Source: Spartobacteria bacterium (lineage in GTDB: Bacteria > Verrucomicrobiota > Verrucomicrobiia > Chthoniobacterales > UBA6821). From it: a DNA stretch of 11,388 nt. The stretch lies in contig CANIBV010000048.1 of assembly GCA_947466005.1 (NCBI GenBank), positions 1 through 11,388 on the forward strand, written 5' to 3'. Of this stretch, positions 1 to 7,333 are shown in pieces. A model generated the notes under the pieces. The model worked only from the letters and a program-made list of their open reading frames with translations, made no database searches and was not told the DNA's origin. Within the stretch, counting starts at the first letter, position 1. Every line of letters starts with the position of its first letter. Both the position numbers and the translations under genes were made by a program.

Positions 1-424
1 TCGATTGTGGGGTGGCCTTCGGAATTGGGGTCGGGGTCGAAGTCGGTTTCGGAGTGGAAGTAGGTTCCGGCGTAGGTGTCGGAGTCGGAGTGGGTGTAGC
101 GAGTGAAATATCGGAAGGGACATCCGGTGTTGCGTCGGGACGCGGAATGGACTTTTCCTTCTTTTCTAGCGGCGTGGGGCGTTTGTTGGGAACGTGGTCG
201 GGAATGACATCGTCAAGAGGCTCTGTCTTAGGCTTGGGCTCGATCACCGGTTCAACCATGCTCTCCTGAGGAGCGGAGAAAGAGCCTGTTTCCATCCAGG
301 TGAGCTGCCCCGAAGGTTTCTTCACGGGGCGATTGAAGAACCAAATGAGCCCCCCGATGAGAAGCACGTGGATCGCGGCGACGACGATGAGTGCCCTGCG
401 GAAGCGGGGTTCTGACGAACTCAT
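1..424 (-). CDS. TonB-like energy-transducer protein, N-terminal part (truncated by window edge)
   Basis: The frame is open from ATG at 424 to the left edge, giving about 141 residues with no stop. The layout is that of TonB/TolA-type proteins: a short basic cytoplasmic start (MSSSEPRFRR), one membrane anchor at about residues 11-31 (ALIVVAAIHVLLIGGLIWFF), then a periplasmic stretch. That stretch turns proline/threonine/lysine rich from about residue 65 and ends in runs of TP, EP and KP dipeptides (about residues 115-140). In TonB such a rigid proline region spans the periplasm so the C-terminal domain can touch outer-membrane receptors; that C-terminal domain is outside the window, so TonB versus TolA or a generic periplasmic protein cannot be settled. 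The gene starts 6 nt after the ExbD-like stop, which strongly supports a Ton/Tol role. No clear Shine-Dalgarno motif precedes the ATG. Confidence 0.8.
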   Translation of the reverse strand, partial: MSSSEPRFRRALIVVAAIHVLLIGGLIWFFNRPVKKPSGQLTWMETGSFSAPQESMVEPVIEPKPKTEPLDDVIPDHVPNKRPTPLEKKEKSIPRPDATPDVPSDISLATPTPTPTPTPEPTSTPKPTSTPTPIPKATPQS

Positions 425-430
425 CGTGAT

Positions 431-865
431 TTATTTTTGCGGCGAGGCACCCTGATCATCGGGACGGGTCATGACGCCGACCTTGGTAATCCCCGCCTTG
501 TGGAGCAAATCCATGACACGCACGAAGTTCTGAACTGGCAGCTCCTTGTCCGGCCTGACCACGACGGCGAGGCCCGGCGTTTCTCGCCGCAACTGCTGGA
601 GACGGGCCTCCAACTCATCCGCGGTCATGACCTGCTCGTTGAGCTTGAGGACGTCACTCCGGTCAATCGAGACGGTCTGAACCTGGGCGGGGTTGACCTC
701 CGTCTTCGCGGTGGCGCTGGTGGGCACGACAAGATCCATGCTGTTCTCCATGAGTGGAGTTGTGATCATGAAGATGATCAGGAGCACGAAGGCCAGATCG
801 AGCAACGGTGTCACGTTCAGCTCGCTGAGCGTATGCATTGCGTTGCGGTCGGAGAATCTGCGCAT
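431..865 (-). CDS. exbD: ExbD/TolR-family biopolymer transport protein
   Basis: A 144-residue protein, the usual length for ExbD/TolR. These proteins form the small subunit of a proton-driven motor with ExbB/TolQ and pass energy to TonB or TolA. The N-terminus carries the family hallmark LNVTPLLDLAFVLLIIFMIT (residues 16-35): a single membrane helix with the conserved aspartate, here D23, that carries protons in ExbD (D25 in E. coli). The rest is a periplasmic domain including TADELEARLQQLRRETPGLAVVVRPDKELPVQ, typical of the TolR/ExbD fold. It lies 19 nt downstream of the ExbB-like gene and 6 nt upstream of the TonB-like gene. A GAGG sequence about 10 nt before the ATG may act as ribosome binding site. 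ExbD and TolR are hard to tell apart by sequence; the TonB-like neighbour favours ExbD. Confidence 0.92.
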   Translation of the reverse strand: MRRFSDRNAMHTLSELNVTPLLDLAFVLLIIFMITTPLMENSMDLVVPTSATAKTEVNPAQVQTVSIDRSDVLKLNEQVMTADELEARLQQLRRETPGLAVVVRPDKELPVQNFVRVMDLLHKAGITKVGVMTRPDDQGASPQK

Positions 866-884
866 GGCCCCGTTCCCTCGTTGC

Positions 885-1634
885 TCAGGAGCCCCGGCTC
901 CCGTGGCTGACGTAGCGGTGCTCTATCTCGCTGGAGAGCTCGGCGGCGAAATTGTCGCAGGAGACGATCATGCCGCGTACGGTGGTCACGAGGAAGTTGT
1001 AGCCGAACATCGCAGGGATCGCGACAAGCAGTCCGGTGACCGTGGTGATGAGGGCTCCGGAGACACCGGGCGCCATCGCGGCGAGACTGGCGCTTCCGGA
1101 CGCCGCAATGCCACCGAAAGCATCCATGACACCCCAGACAGTTCCGAGCAGCCCGACGAACGGGGCCCCGCTCACGGCGGTCGAGAGGATGATCATCTGG
1201 GACTCGAGGCGCAGCGAGGACTCGCCGACAGCCCTCTCCATGGCCGCCTGCACCGACCTCATCTGGGCCGGGGTGATGCGGTCGGCGTATTGGAGACGCG
1301 CCTTGAAGGTCTCGTCGACTTCGGTGGAGCCGAGGACCTGGAAGCAGAGCTCCTCGCAGCCGGCCTTGTAGATGTCAAATAGGGGGGAGCCCTCGAACTC
1401 CAGGCCGGTCTCGAAGATGTTCAGCGGCTCGCGATCGCGGCGGAAGAGCGCCATGAAGCGCTCCGACTGGCTCTTGGCGAAGCCCAGCATGCGGATCTTG
1501 GTGATCATCACCGACCAGCTGAAGATCGAACCGATAAAGAGGACGAAAAGAACGATCTTCCCCTCGAAGGTGGACTCGAGGAAGGCGTAGACAATACCGC
1601 TACCTAGGATCATGGACATTGGGAGGAGGATCAC
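885..1634 (-). CDS. exbB: MotA/TolQ/ExbB proton-channel family protein
   Basis: A 249-residue inner-membrane protein of the MotA/TolQ/ExbB family. Three membrane segments are visible at about 26-46 (KIVLFVLFIGSIFSWSVMI), 153-176 and 192-215, with a large cytoplasmic loop between the first and second, as in ExbB/TolQ. The family block APFVGLLGTVWGVMDAF (157-173) and the third-helix motif ALITTVTGLLVAIPA (194-208) are intact. With ExbD it would form the proton channel that energises the TonB-like protein. I chose the GTG at 1634 because an AGGA lies 4 nt before it, overlapping the stop of the preceding cupin gene; ATGs at 1619 and 1613 are alternatives but lack a ribosome site. The gap to the cupin gene is only 6 nt, so both are probably on one mRNA. 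Confidence 0.9.
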   Translation of the reverse strand: MILLPMSMILGSGIVYAFLESTFEGKIVLFVLFIGSIFSWSVMITKIRMLGFAKSQSERFMALFRRDREPLNIFETGLEFEGSPLFDIYKAGCEELCFQVLGSTEVDETFKARLQYADRITPAQMRSVQAAMERAVGESSLRLESQMIILSTAVSGAPFVGLLGTVWGVMDAFGGIAASGSASLAAMAPGVSGALITTVTGLLVAIPAMFGYNFLVTTVRGMIVSCDNFAAELSSEIEHRYVSHGSRGS

Positions 1635-1640
1635 GCTTTC

Positions 1641-2135
1641 CTAAGGATTGGTAAACTCCAGAATTTTTTCCTGGTGCTGGGGAAAGAGTTCCAGGAGTGC
1701 AGCACGGGACGGCATCTCGAAATCCGCGAAGTCGAATCCCGGCGCCACCGTGCATCCGAGCAGACTCCACTCTCTTCGCTCCGGCCTCGCCGCCTGCCAC
1801 ACCCCGGCGGGAACGATATGCTGGGGAACTTGGCCCGCCGCCAAGTCATCACCCAGAAACACCTCCTCCAAGCGGCCCTCCGCGGTGATCGTCACCAACC
1901 CCAAGGGAGCACCTCCGTAGAAGTGCCACACCTCGTCAGAAATCACCCGATGCCATGCGGAGCAGACACCGAAAGGAAGCAGGTAGTAGATCGCCGTGCT
2001 GGCTGCCCGCTCTCGCCCGTCAGGCAGTGCTAGCAGTTGCCGAGATCGGAATGTCTCGGCGTAATACCCTCCCTCCGGGTGGGGCTGAAGCCCCAACCGG
2101 GTGATGATTTCCTGTGTTTGATCGTTTCCCTTCAT
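1641..2135 (-). CDS. DUF985-type cupin-fold protein
   Basis: A 164-residue soluble protein that matches the small DUF985 cupin family in length and motifs: LGLQPHPEGGYYAETFRS (14-31), TAIYYLLP (47-54), AWHRVISDEVWHFYGG (60-75) and the C-terminal LLGCTVAPGFDFADFEM. H62, E68 and H71 occupy the places where cupins usually bind metal or ligand, but I cannot prove metal binding. The biochemical role of most DUF985 proteins is unknown, so none is assigned. I chose the ATG at 2135 because the protein then begins just before the conserved domain; a longer open frame to 2288 adds only non-conserved residues. It is the first main gene of the minus-strand cluster leading into exbB-exbD-tonB. Its ATG overlaps the stop of a 21-codon mini-ORF (see 2132-2197). 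Confidence 0.85.
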   Translation of the reverse strand: MKGNDQTQEIITRLGLQPHPEGGYYAETFRSRQLLALPDGRERAASTAIYYLLPFGVCSAWHRVISDEVWHFYGGAPLGLVTITAEGRLEEVFLGDDLAAGQVPQHIVPAGVWQAARPERREWSLLGCTVAPGFDFADFEMPSRAALLELFPQHQEKILEFTNP

Positions 2136-2197
2136 TCCGAAATGATGAGAGCGCCGATGGCAGCAGCAAGGCAAAAGAAGGATCTTGGCTTTGCCAT
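2132..2197 (-). CDS. Possible 21-aa leader peptide overlapping the cupin start
   Basis: An ATG at 2197 opens a 21-codon frame that begins MAKPRSFF and continues CLAAAIGALIIS, ending with a TGA that shares bases with the cupin ATG (ATGA, 2132-2135). The composition (basic start, phenylalanine pair, small hydrophobic core) is like a signal peptide or short membrane peptide. The ATGA overlap is the classic arrangement for translational coupling. No Shine-Dalgarno motif precedes it. It could be a coupled leader, a real micropeptide, a signal sequence detached by an old frameshift, or chance. Confidence 0.25.
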   Translation of the reverse strand: MAKPRSFFCLAAAIGALIISE

Positions 2198-2225
2198 GAT
2201 GCTGATGGGGAGTTATTGAATACAG

Positions 2226-3224
2226 ATGCCCCGTCTCGTCATGTATTTCTTGGCACTGGCCCTTCCAGTGCTCCCCCCCCTGCTCCAAGGAGCAGAGCCC
2301 GGACCACGGGAACCACTTGCATTGGAGCCCCTCGCGACAGCCACGAATGGAACCGCCCCTGAAACGACAGCTAACCCCTCTGCATCCCCGGCTTCCCTTG
2401 TTCCCACGGCAGCGACGGGTCCAGCTCCTGCGGGTAACCGATACGACATCCTCTCCAAGATGATCACGCCGCTGGCGGGAGTCCTGCTTGGCGGATCGCA
2501 GGCATCAGACAGAGCGCTCACGCTGAGAGCCACCGTGGACCAGGTTGGCGGACGCCTTCCGCAGGCCATCAAGGGAGCATCCCTCAAGGCGCTTATCCAA
2601 TATCCCGGACGCATCCGCGTGGAGGCTCCCGTGCTCGGCGAAACGCTCACGGTCTGCCGCAACGGTAGCCAGGTTTGGGCGATCCCAGGATCGAAGATTC
2701 AGTTCCTGCTCGGCCAGTTTCAGCAGAAGCCGCGCCCCCAACCCAAAAACGGCGCTCCCATCCAGCTCCCCTTCACCGCCCAGCAGGCGGTGCTCCTGCC
2801 CGCCCTCTTCCAGCTCGAACGCACCGAGGAGGTGGCCGAGATCGCCGGCTCTCCCTGCCGTGTGATCTCCGGGGGGCTGATCCCGGAAGTCGGGAAGGCC
2901 GTCAAGGCACAGGACTTCTCCTCGAAGCTCTGGATCTGCTCCGACTACACCCCGAAGCGGATTGACATCCGCAGAAGCGACTTCGCCATGTCCTTCCTGA
3001 TCGGGGAGCTCTCCTACGCACCGGAGTTCCCGGACTCCACCTGGCAGCCGCCGCAGGGAGCCACCGATGTCTACAAATGCGACGCGGCACAGCTTGAACA
3101 GATCCTCTACGTCCTGATGAACTCGCTTCAGATGACCGCCGAGGACAAGCCGTGGCTGAATGAGGCACCGCCAACCGCCGCCCTGCCCAAAGACCCCGGC
3201 GCTGCTCTGGGCCCGATGAGGTAG
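2226..3224 (+). CDS. Exported protein with LolA-like character, function uncertain
   Basis: A 332-residue protein with a clear signal peptide: basic start MPRLVMY, hydrophobic core to about residue 20, and a likely signal peptidase I cut after QGA (about residue 23). A low-complexity Ala/Pro/Thr linker follows to about residue 70. Residues 95-285 read as alternating beta strands with features reminiscent of LolA-like or DUF2092-like periplasmic proteins, for example LKALIQYPGRIRVEAP (120-135), VCRNGSQVWAIPGSK (143-157) and a late block KLWICSDYTPKRIDI (234-248). Such folds bind lipids or lipoproteins, but the resemblance is weak and no function is asserted. Three cysteines are visible in the mature part (C144, C211, C238), plus C285. 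The ATG at 2226 is used; GGGGAG lies about 13 nt upstream. An ATG at 2241 is an alternative. A run of eight C at 2273-2280 lies inside the signal-peptide codons. Confidence 0.75.
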   Translation: MPRLVMYFLALALPVLPPLLQGAEPGPREPLALEPLATATNGTAPETTANPSASPASLVPTAATGPAPAGNRYDILSKMITPLAGVLLGGSQASDRALTLRATVDQVGGRLPQAIKGASLKALIQYPGRIRVEAPVLGETLTVCRNGSQVWAIPGSKIQFLLGQFQQKPRPQPKNGAPIQLPFTAQQAVLLPALFQLERTEEVAEIAGSPCRVISGGLIPEVGKAVKAQDFSSKLWICSDYTPKRIDIRRSDFAMSFLIGELSYAPEFPDSTWQPPQGATDVYKCDAAQLEQILYVLMNSLQMTAEDKPWLNEAPPTAALPKDPGAALGPMR

Positions 3225-3233
3225 CAAGCGGAA

Positions 3234-3400
3234 GGATGAAACCTGAGACCTGAAACTTGAATTTCAGGAACAAGCAAGCCGGCGAGTGAAGCGGATTGTT
3301 TGTAACTTCAGCGATTTCTTTCCGAGCAATTTCACCCAGTCGTGCGATAGTCCTCCCTCCCATTGGTTCCCTTTCAGGTTTCAAGCTTCAGGTCTCATCA
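3234..3400. repeat. Inverted pair of degenerate heptad-repeat arrays flanking about 110 bp
   Basis: The left arm at 3234-3261 consists of four 7-base units: GGATGAA, ACCTGAG, ACCTGAA, ACTTGAA. The right arm at 3373-3400, read on the minus strand, is TGATGAG, ACCTGAA, GCTTGAA, ACCTGAA. The arms are in register in inverted orientation and enclose 3262-3372, which has no convincing gene. The ACCTGAA family reminds me of heptamer repeats seen in some Verrucomicrobia spacers, but I cannot verify that here. It could be a small non-autonomous element, a hairpin-forming spacer or a terminator-like structure between the exported-protein gene and uup. Confidence 0.7.
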
Positions 3401-3425
3401 TTCTGTATTTTTCACTTTCCTTTCA

Positions 3426-5276
3426 ATGCCTCTTCTCCAACTCCAGCAGGTCACGCTACGCTATACGGACCTTCCTCTTCTCGACAAAGTCGACCTGCAG
3501 ATCGATCCCGGTGAGCGCGTCTGCCTGGTGGGGCGCAACGGCACCGGAAAGACCAGCATCATGCGGGTTATCTCCGGTGAGGAAAAACCTCAGTCGGGAG
3601 AGATCACCAAGCCCAATGGAGTCGTCCTGACCAGACTTCCTCAGGAAGTTCCTGACGGCATCATCGGCACCGTCTACGAGGTCATCCATGGGGGTCTCCG
3701 GATCGGTGGTACAGAGGAAGACTGGGAAGCAGACGTGCGTGTCGAGGACCTGATGCAGGAGATGAAGCTTCCCTCTGAAAAAGAGTTCCAAAGTCTCTCC
3801 GGAGGCATGAAGCGCCGTGTGCTGCTCGCCCGTGCCCTGGTGGGACAGCCCGATGTGCTGCTGCTCGACGAACCGACCAACCATCTCGACCTCGAGTCGA
3901 TCCTCTGGCTGGAGAACTTTCTGCTCCGGGTGAAGCCGACCCTCTTCTTCGTGACCCACGACCGTGCATTCCTTAGAAAACTCTCGACCCGCATCGTCGA
4001 GCTCGACCGGGGACGTCTTACCAGCTGGGCCTGCGACTACGACACCTACCTTGTGCGCAAGGGGGCCTTCCTTGATGCCGAGGAGAAGCAATGGGCCGCC
4101 TTCGACAAGAAACTCGCCCAGGAAGAGGTCTGGATCCGTCAAGGCGTGAAGGCCCGTCGGACCCGGAACGAGGGCCGTGTGCACGCCTTGAAATCCCTGC
4201 GCGCAGAACGAGGCAACCGCCGAGAGCGTGTCGGATCGGCCAAGATCGAGATTCAGGAGGCGGGCTCTTCGGGCCAAAAAGTCATCGAGGCACAGAACAT
4301 CACCTTTCATTACGGAGATCACCCGATTGTCAGCGACTTCACCGCGACCCTCTGGAAGGGGGATAAGATCGGGATCATCGGACCCAATGGAGCGGGCAAG
4401 ACGACCCTCCTGAAAATGCTACTCGGCAAGCTGGAGCCTACGGAGGGATCCGTGAAGCTGGGAACCAAGCTCCAGGTTGTCTACCTCGACCAACTCCGCG
4501 ACCAGATCGACGGGGAGAAAAGCGTCGGACAGAACGTGGCGGGTGATGCCGAGACCGTGACCTTCCAGGGACGCCCGGTCCATATTCATACCTACCTGAA
4601 GGATTTTCTGTTCCCTTCCGACCGGATTCGGATGCCGGCCAAGATGCTCTCGGGTGGTGAGAGAAACCGCCTTCTGCTGGCGCGTCTCTTTCTCCAACCC
4701 GCGAATGTCCTCGTACTAGATGAGCCGACCAACGACCTCGATGCCGAGACCCTGGAGCTGCTCGAAGAGCTCCTGGTCGGATACGAAGGGACCCTGCTGC
4801 TCGTCTCCCATGACCGCGCCTTCCTGGACAACGTGGTCACCAGCACCTTTGTCTTTGAGGGCGAGGGCCGAATCAGCGAATACACCGGAGGCTACGAGGA
4901 CTGGCTCACCCAGCGCCGCGAGATCGACCGCAGCGCTGCCGTTACTGCAAAAGCGGCCCAAGCACCCGCATCAGCCCCCTCCCCGACAGCACGCTCCGGC
5001 GCAATAAAGCCCGGCAAATTGGAGAAGGGCCGCAAGTTCCTGAATCGTGAGCAGAAGGAGCTGGATGAGCTCCCCTCGAAGATCGAGGAACTCGAAGCGA
5101 AGCAGGCGGAACTCTCTGAGCGACTTGCCGACCCGGCCCTCTACCAGAAAAAGAACGGTGAGTTTCAGCTCGTTGAGAAGGAACTCAATAAACTCCACCA
5201 CACCATCGAGGCCACCATGGCCCGCTGGGAAGAGTTGGAGGCCCTGCGCGTCGAACTTGTCGGCTGCGAGAGCTGA
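3426..5276 (+). CDS. uup: ABC-F family ATPase, Uup type
   Basis: A 616-residue soluble protein with two ABC ATPase domains and no membrane segments, the ABC-F layout. Domain 1: Walker A GRNGTGKT (36-43), signature LSGG (124-127), Walker B and EPTNHLD (145-155). Domain 2: Walker A GPNGAGKT (319-326), signature LSGG (408-411), D432/E433 with EPTNDLD. The linker carries DKKLAQEEVWIRQGVKARRT, typical of Uup, and the C-terminal 90 residues form the charged coiled-coil extension (NREQKELDELPSKIEELEAK...) that marks Uup among ABC-F proteins. ABC-F proteins act on ribosomes; Uup is also linked to DNA-related phenotypes such as transposon excision. The ATG at 3426 is chosen because MPLLQLQQVTLRY starts the domain; the frame extends to a TTG at 3363 with unlike sequence. 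The CTTTCCTTTCA leader has no ribosome site. Confidence 0.92.
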   Translation: MPLLQLQQVTLRYTDLPLLDKVDLQIDPGERVCLVGRNGTGKTSIMRVISGEEKPQSGEITKPNGVVLTRLPQEVPDGIIGTVYEVIHGGLRIGGTEEDWEADVRVEDLMQEMKLPSEKEFQSLSGGMKRRVLLARALVGQPDVLLLDEPTNHLDLESILWLENFLLRVKPTLFFVTHDRAFLRKLSTRIVELDRGRLTSWACDYDTYLVRKGAFLDAEEKQWAAFDKKLAQEEVWIRQGVKARRTRNEGRVHALKSLRAERGNRRERVGSAKIEIQEAGSSGQKVIEAQNITFHYGDHPIVSDFTATLWKGDKIGIIGPNGAGKTTLLKMLLGKLEPTEGSVKLGTKLQVVYLDQLRDQIDGEKSVGQNVAGDAETVTFQGRPVHIHTYLKDFLFPSDRIRMPAKMLSGGERNRLLLARLFLQPANVLVLDEPTNDLDAETLELLEELLVGYEGTLLLVSHDRAFLDNVVTSTFVFEGEGRISEYTGGYEDWLTQRREIDRSAAVTAKAAQAPASAPSPTARSGAIKPGKLEKGRKFLNREQKELDELPSKIEELEAKQAELSERLADPALYQKKNGEFQLVEKELNKLHHTIEATMARWEELEALRVELVGCES

Positions 5277-5293
5277 GCGCCGCTCCGCGCCCG

Positions 5294-7102
5294 TTAATCA
5301 TCCGCAGGAGCCAGTTCCTCGGGAGCCCGGCGCTCCTCGGAAGTTCCGAAGACGCCGTGATGGGCATCGGCTTCCCTGCAGAGGGAGGCGTAGAGACCAC
5401 CCGCGGCAAGCAAGGTCTCATGGGTGCCCCGCTCGACGATCCGGCCACGCTCCATGACGAGGATCTGGTCGGCATGGCGGACGGTGGAGAGGCGGTGGGC
5501 GATGACGAAGCTAGTGCGACCCGCAAGGAGGTGCTGGAGCGCCTCCTGGATGAGGCGCTCGGTCGTGTTGTCGACGCTGGCGGTGGCCTCGTCGAGGACG
5601 AGGATCGGCGGGTTCTTGAGTAGGGCGCGGGCGATGGAGAGGCGCTGCTTCTCACCGACGCTGAGCTTCACACCGCGCTCACCCAGTTGGGTGTGGAGCC
5701 CCTTCGGAAGACGACGGATGAAGGCCTCCGCGTTCGCTGCGGCAAGGGCGCGCCACATCTGCTCCTCGGAGGCATCGGGCTTGCCGATCAGGAGGTTGTC
5801 CGCAGTGGTGCCGTTGAAGAGAAAGCTCTCCTGAGTCACCATCGCCACCGACCGGCGGAGCTGACTGAGCGGAACCTCGCGGATCGGCCGGCCGTCCAGC
5901 AGGATCTCGCCGGAGGAGAGCTCGTAGAAGCGGCTCAGCAGATGGATCAGGGAGGTCTTCCCCGCACCGGTTGGCCCGACGAGGGCGACCATCTCACCCG
6001 GCTTCGCGTGCAGGGTGATGTCGTGCAGAACGACCGTGCCCGGCTGGTACTCGAAGCCAACTCCCTCGTAGCGGACGTCGCCCAGCAGCGGCAGAAGAGG
6101 GACGCCGCCGGGACCAGCGGTGGAACCTTCCTTCTCCTTCCACCCCTCCTCCACCGGGGCATCGAGGATGGAGAAGACACGCTCACTGGCGGCCCTTCCC
6201 GACTGGAGGAGTTGGTTAAGCGAGTGGAGGCGGCCGACCGGTTCGTAGAGGTAGCGGGCCAGGACGAGGAAGGCGACCAGGACGCCGATCTCCATTTTCC
6301 CGGACAGCACCTGCAAGCCACCCACCCAGAGAATGATGACCATTCCTGCGGAACTGAAGAAGTTCATGGAGGGGCTGTAGATCGCCCAGACGCGCATCAC
6401 CACAAGGGAGGTCCGGCGGAGCGTGTCGCTCGCCGCATTGAAACGGGCGTGCTCCCGTATCTCACTGGCGTAGGTCTTGATCTGGCGTATGCCGTCAAGG
6501 TTGTCGTGGAGGAGGGAGTTGAGCGCCGAGGTCGCCTTGCGCTGCGCGCGGTAGCGGTTCTTCGCCGTGAGCGTGTAGATGAGCGCTCCCGCTGCCAGAA
6601 AGGGGACGGGCGCAAGCGAGGCCAACATCAGGTCGCGGCTATAGTGAGCCATGAGTGCCAGTACGATAGCGATCTGGAGGACAGCCACGGTCCCCTGCTC
6701 AATGCCGTCGATGAGCACGCGCTCCACATTGGTCACATCCTCGACCAACCGGGTCATGATGTCGCCAGTGGAGCGGTTATCGAACCACGGCAGGGGCAGC
6801 ATCTGGATGCGCGCATAGAGATCGCTGCGGAGATCATAGATCACCCGCTGCTCGAAGTGGTTGTTGAGCAGGATGCGGAGGGAGTTGAGTAGGTCCTGGG
6901 CGAAGAAAGCGGCGAGACCGGCGAGGATCAGCGGCATCAGCTTCTCGGGGTGATGCTGGCGCAGGACCACATCAATGACCTGCTGGGTCACGGCCGGAAA
7001 GACCGCCACCATCAGCGTGCCGGTAATGGCACAGAACATCGTCGCAACTGCCATCCAAGGATAGCGGGCCGTGTAACCGAATACCCTGAGTAAAATTCGC
7101 AT
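5294..7102 (-). CDS. MsbA-like ABC exporter (fused permease and ATPase)
   Basis: A 602-residue half-transporter, the normal size for MsbA/BmrA-type exporters that work as homodimers in the inner membrane. The permease part spans about residues 12-290 with hydrophobic segments near 15-37, 56-75, 137-178 and 248-285. The ATPase part has Walker A GPTGAGKT (376-383), Q-loop VTQESFLF, signature LSVGE (480-484), Walker B with D504 and catalytic E505, and switch H536. The signature reads LSVGE rather than LSGGQ; this variant occurs in a recognised set of exporters and the protein looks functional. Substrate cannot be read from sequence: lipid, drug or peptide are all possible. It converges on uup with 17 nt between stops, so there is no room for a separate terminator. 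The ATG at 7102 lies 5 nt after a TATAAA and lacks a ribosome site. Confidence 0.9.
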   Translation of the reverse strand: MRILLRVFGYTARYPWMAVATMFCAITGTLMVAVFPAVTQQVIDVVLRQHHPEKLMPLILAGLAAFFAQDLLNSLRILLNNHFEQRVIYDLRSDLYARIQMLPLPWFDNRSTGDIMTRLVEDVTNVERVLIDGIEQGTVAVLQIAIVLALMAHYSRDLMLASLAPVPFLAAGALIYTLTAKNRYRAQRKATSALNSLLHDNLDGIRQIKTYASEIREHARFNAASDTLRRTSLVVMRVWAIYSPSMNFFSSAGMVIILWVGGLQVLSGKMEIGVLVAFLVLARYLYEPVGRLHSLNQLLQSGRAASERVFSILDAPVEEGWKEKEGSTAGPGGVPLLPLLGDVRYEGVGFEYQPGTVVLHDITLHAKPGEMVALVGPTGAGKTSLIHLLSRFYELSSGEILLDGRPIREVPLSQLRRSVAMVTQESFLFNGTTADNLLIGKPDASEEQMWRALAAANAEAFIRRLPKGLHTQLGERGVKLSVGEKQRLSIARALLKNPPILVLDEATASVDNTTERLIQEALQHLLAGRTSFVIAHRLSTVRHADQILVMERGRIVERGTHETLLAAGGLYASLCREADAHHGVFGTSEERRAPEELAPADD

Positions 7103-7162
7103 TGGTTTTTATAGCAGAGAGGTCAAGTGAGGGGCATCGCCCCCCTTCGCCCATCCTCTTCC

Positions 7163-7176
7163 CAGTTCATGAACTG
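7163..7176. promoter_or_regulatory. Perfect 14-bp palindrome, candidate operator or enhancer
   Basis: CAGTTCATGAACTG is a perfect 14-bp palindrome. It lies 61 bp upstream of the MsbA-like start and about 190 bp upstream of the predicted sigma-54 start site of amt, a distance at which NtrC-type activators commonly bind. It does not match the classical NtrC consensus (GCAC...GTGC), so the partner is unknown. Confidence 0.45.
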
Positions 7177-7268
7177 CTCGCCATCGGCAGGAACAGCGGT
7201 GGGGGGAGGCCCCATTATGGCTAATAAAAGCCAAACCAGCCCGAGGTAAAGCAGGTGGTCATAAATCG

Positions 7269-7287
7269 CCAAAGACCTTGTCTTGGG
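7269..7287. promoter_or_regulatory. Interrupted palindrome upstream of amt
   Basis: CCAAAGACCTTGTCTTGGG has arms AAGAC/GTCTT around a 3-nt centre, extended by CC/GG after one mismatch. It lies about 83 bp before the predicted start site of amt, in the zone where enhancer-binding proteins or repressors could act. This is a sequence observation only. Confidence 0.3.
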
Positions 7288-7333
7288 CGAGGAGTAAGAA
7301 GGCCCGACACTGAAAAGAGAGAGTCGGCGAGAG

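Noticed and set aside
12..269. Plus-strand frame of Gly-Val repeats resembling a low-complexity or PE-PGRS-like protein
   Set aside because: It is the antisense reading of the proline/threonine repeat of the TonB-like protein, whose anchor and operon position are convincing.
1..424. Tandem hexamer-like repeats as a CRISPR or satellite array
   Set aside because: The periodicity comes from TP/EP/KP codons in a coding proline-rich region, not from spaced identical repeats.
3456..4322. A 288-codon minus-strand frame opposite uup
   Set aside because: It is a shadow of the first ATPase domain of Uup; no independent features.
5275..5285. Small hairpin GAGC-GCC-GCTC between uup and the MsbA-like gene as a bidirectional terminator
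   Set aside because: The stem is only 4 bp and there is no T-run on either side; the 17-nt gap is too short to judge.
5687..6892. A 401-codon plus-strand open frame opposite the MsbA-like exporter
   Set aside because: It mirrors a clearly conserved ABC exporter and shows no domain, signal peptide or membrane pattern of its own.
7131..7143. GGGGC-ATC-GCCCC hairpin upstream of the MsbA-like gene
   Set aside because: A 5-bp GC stem with 3-nt loop arises easily in this GC-rich spacer and has no consistent placement for an operator or terminator.
7218..7233. TGGCT-AATAAA-AGCCA inverted repeat
   Set aside because: Arms of 5 bp with no extension; within chance expectation for a 300-bp spacer and without independent support.
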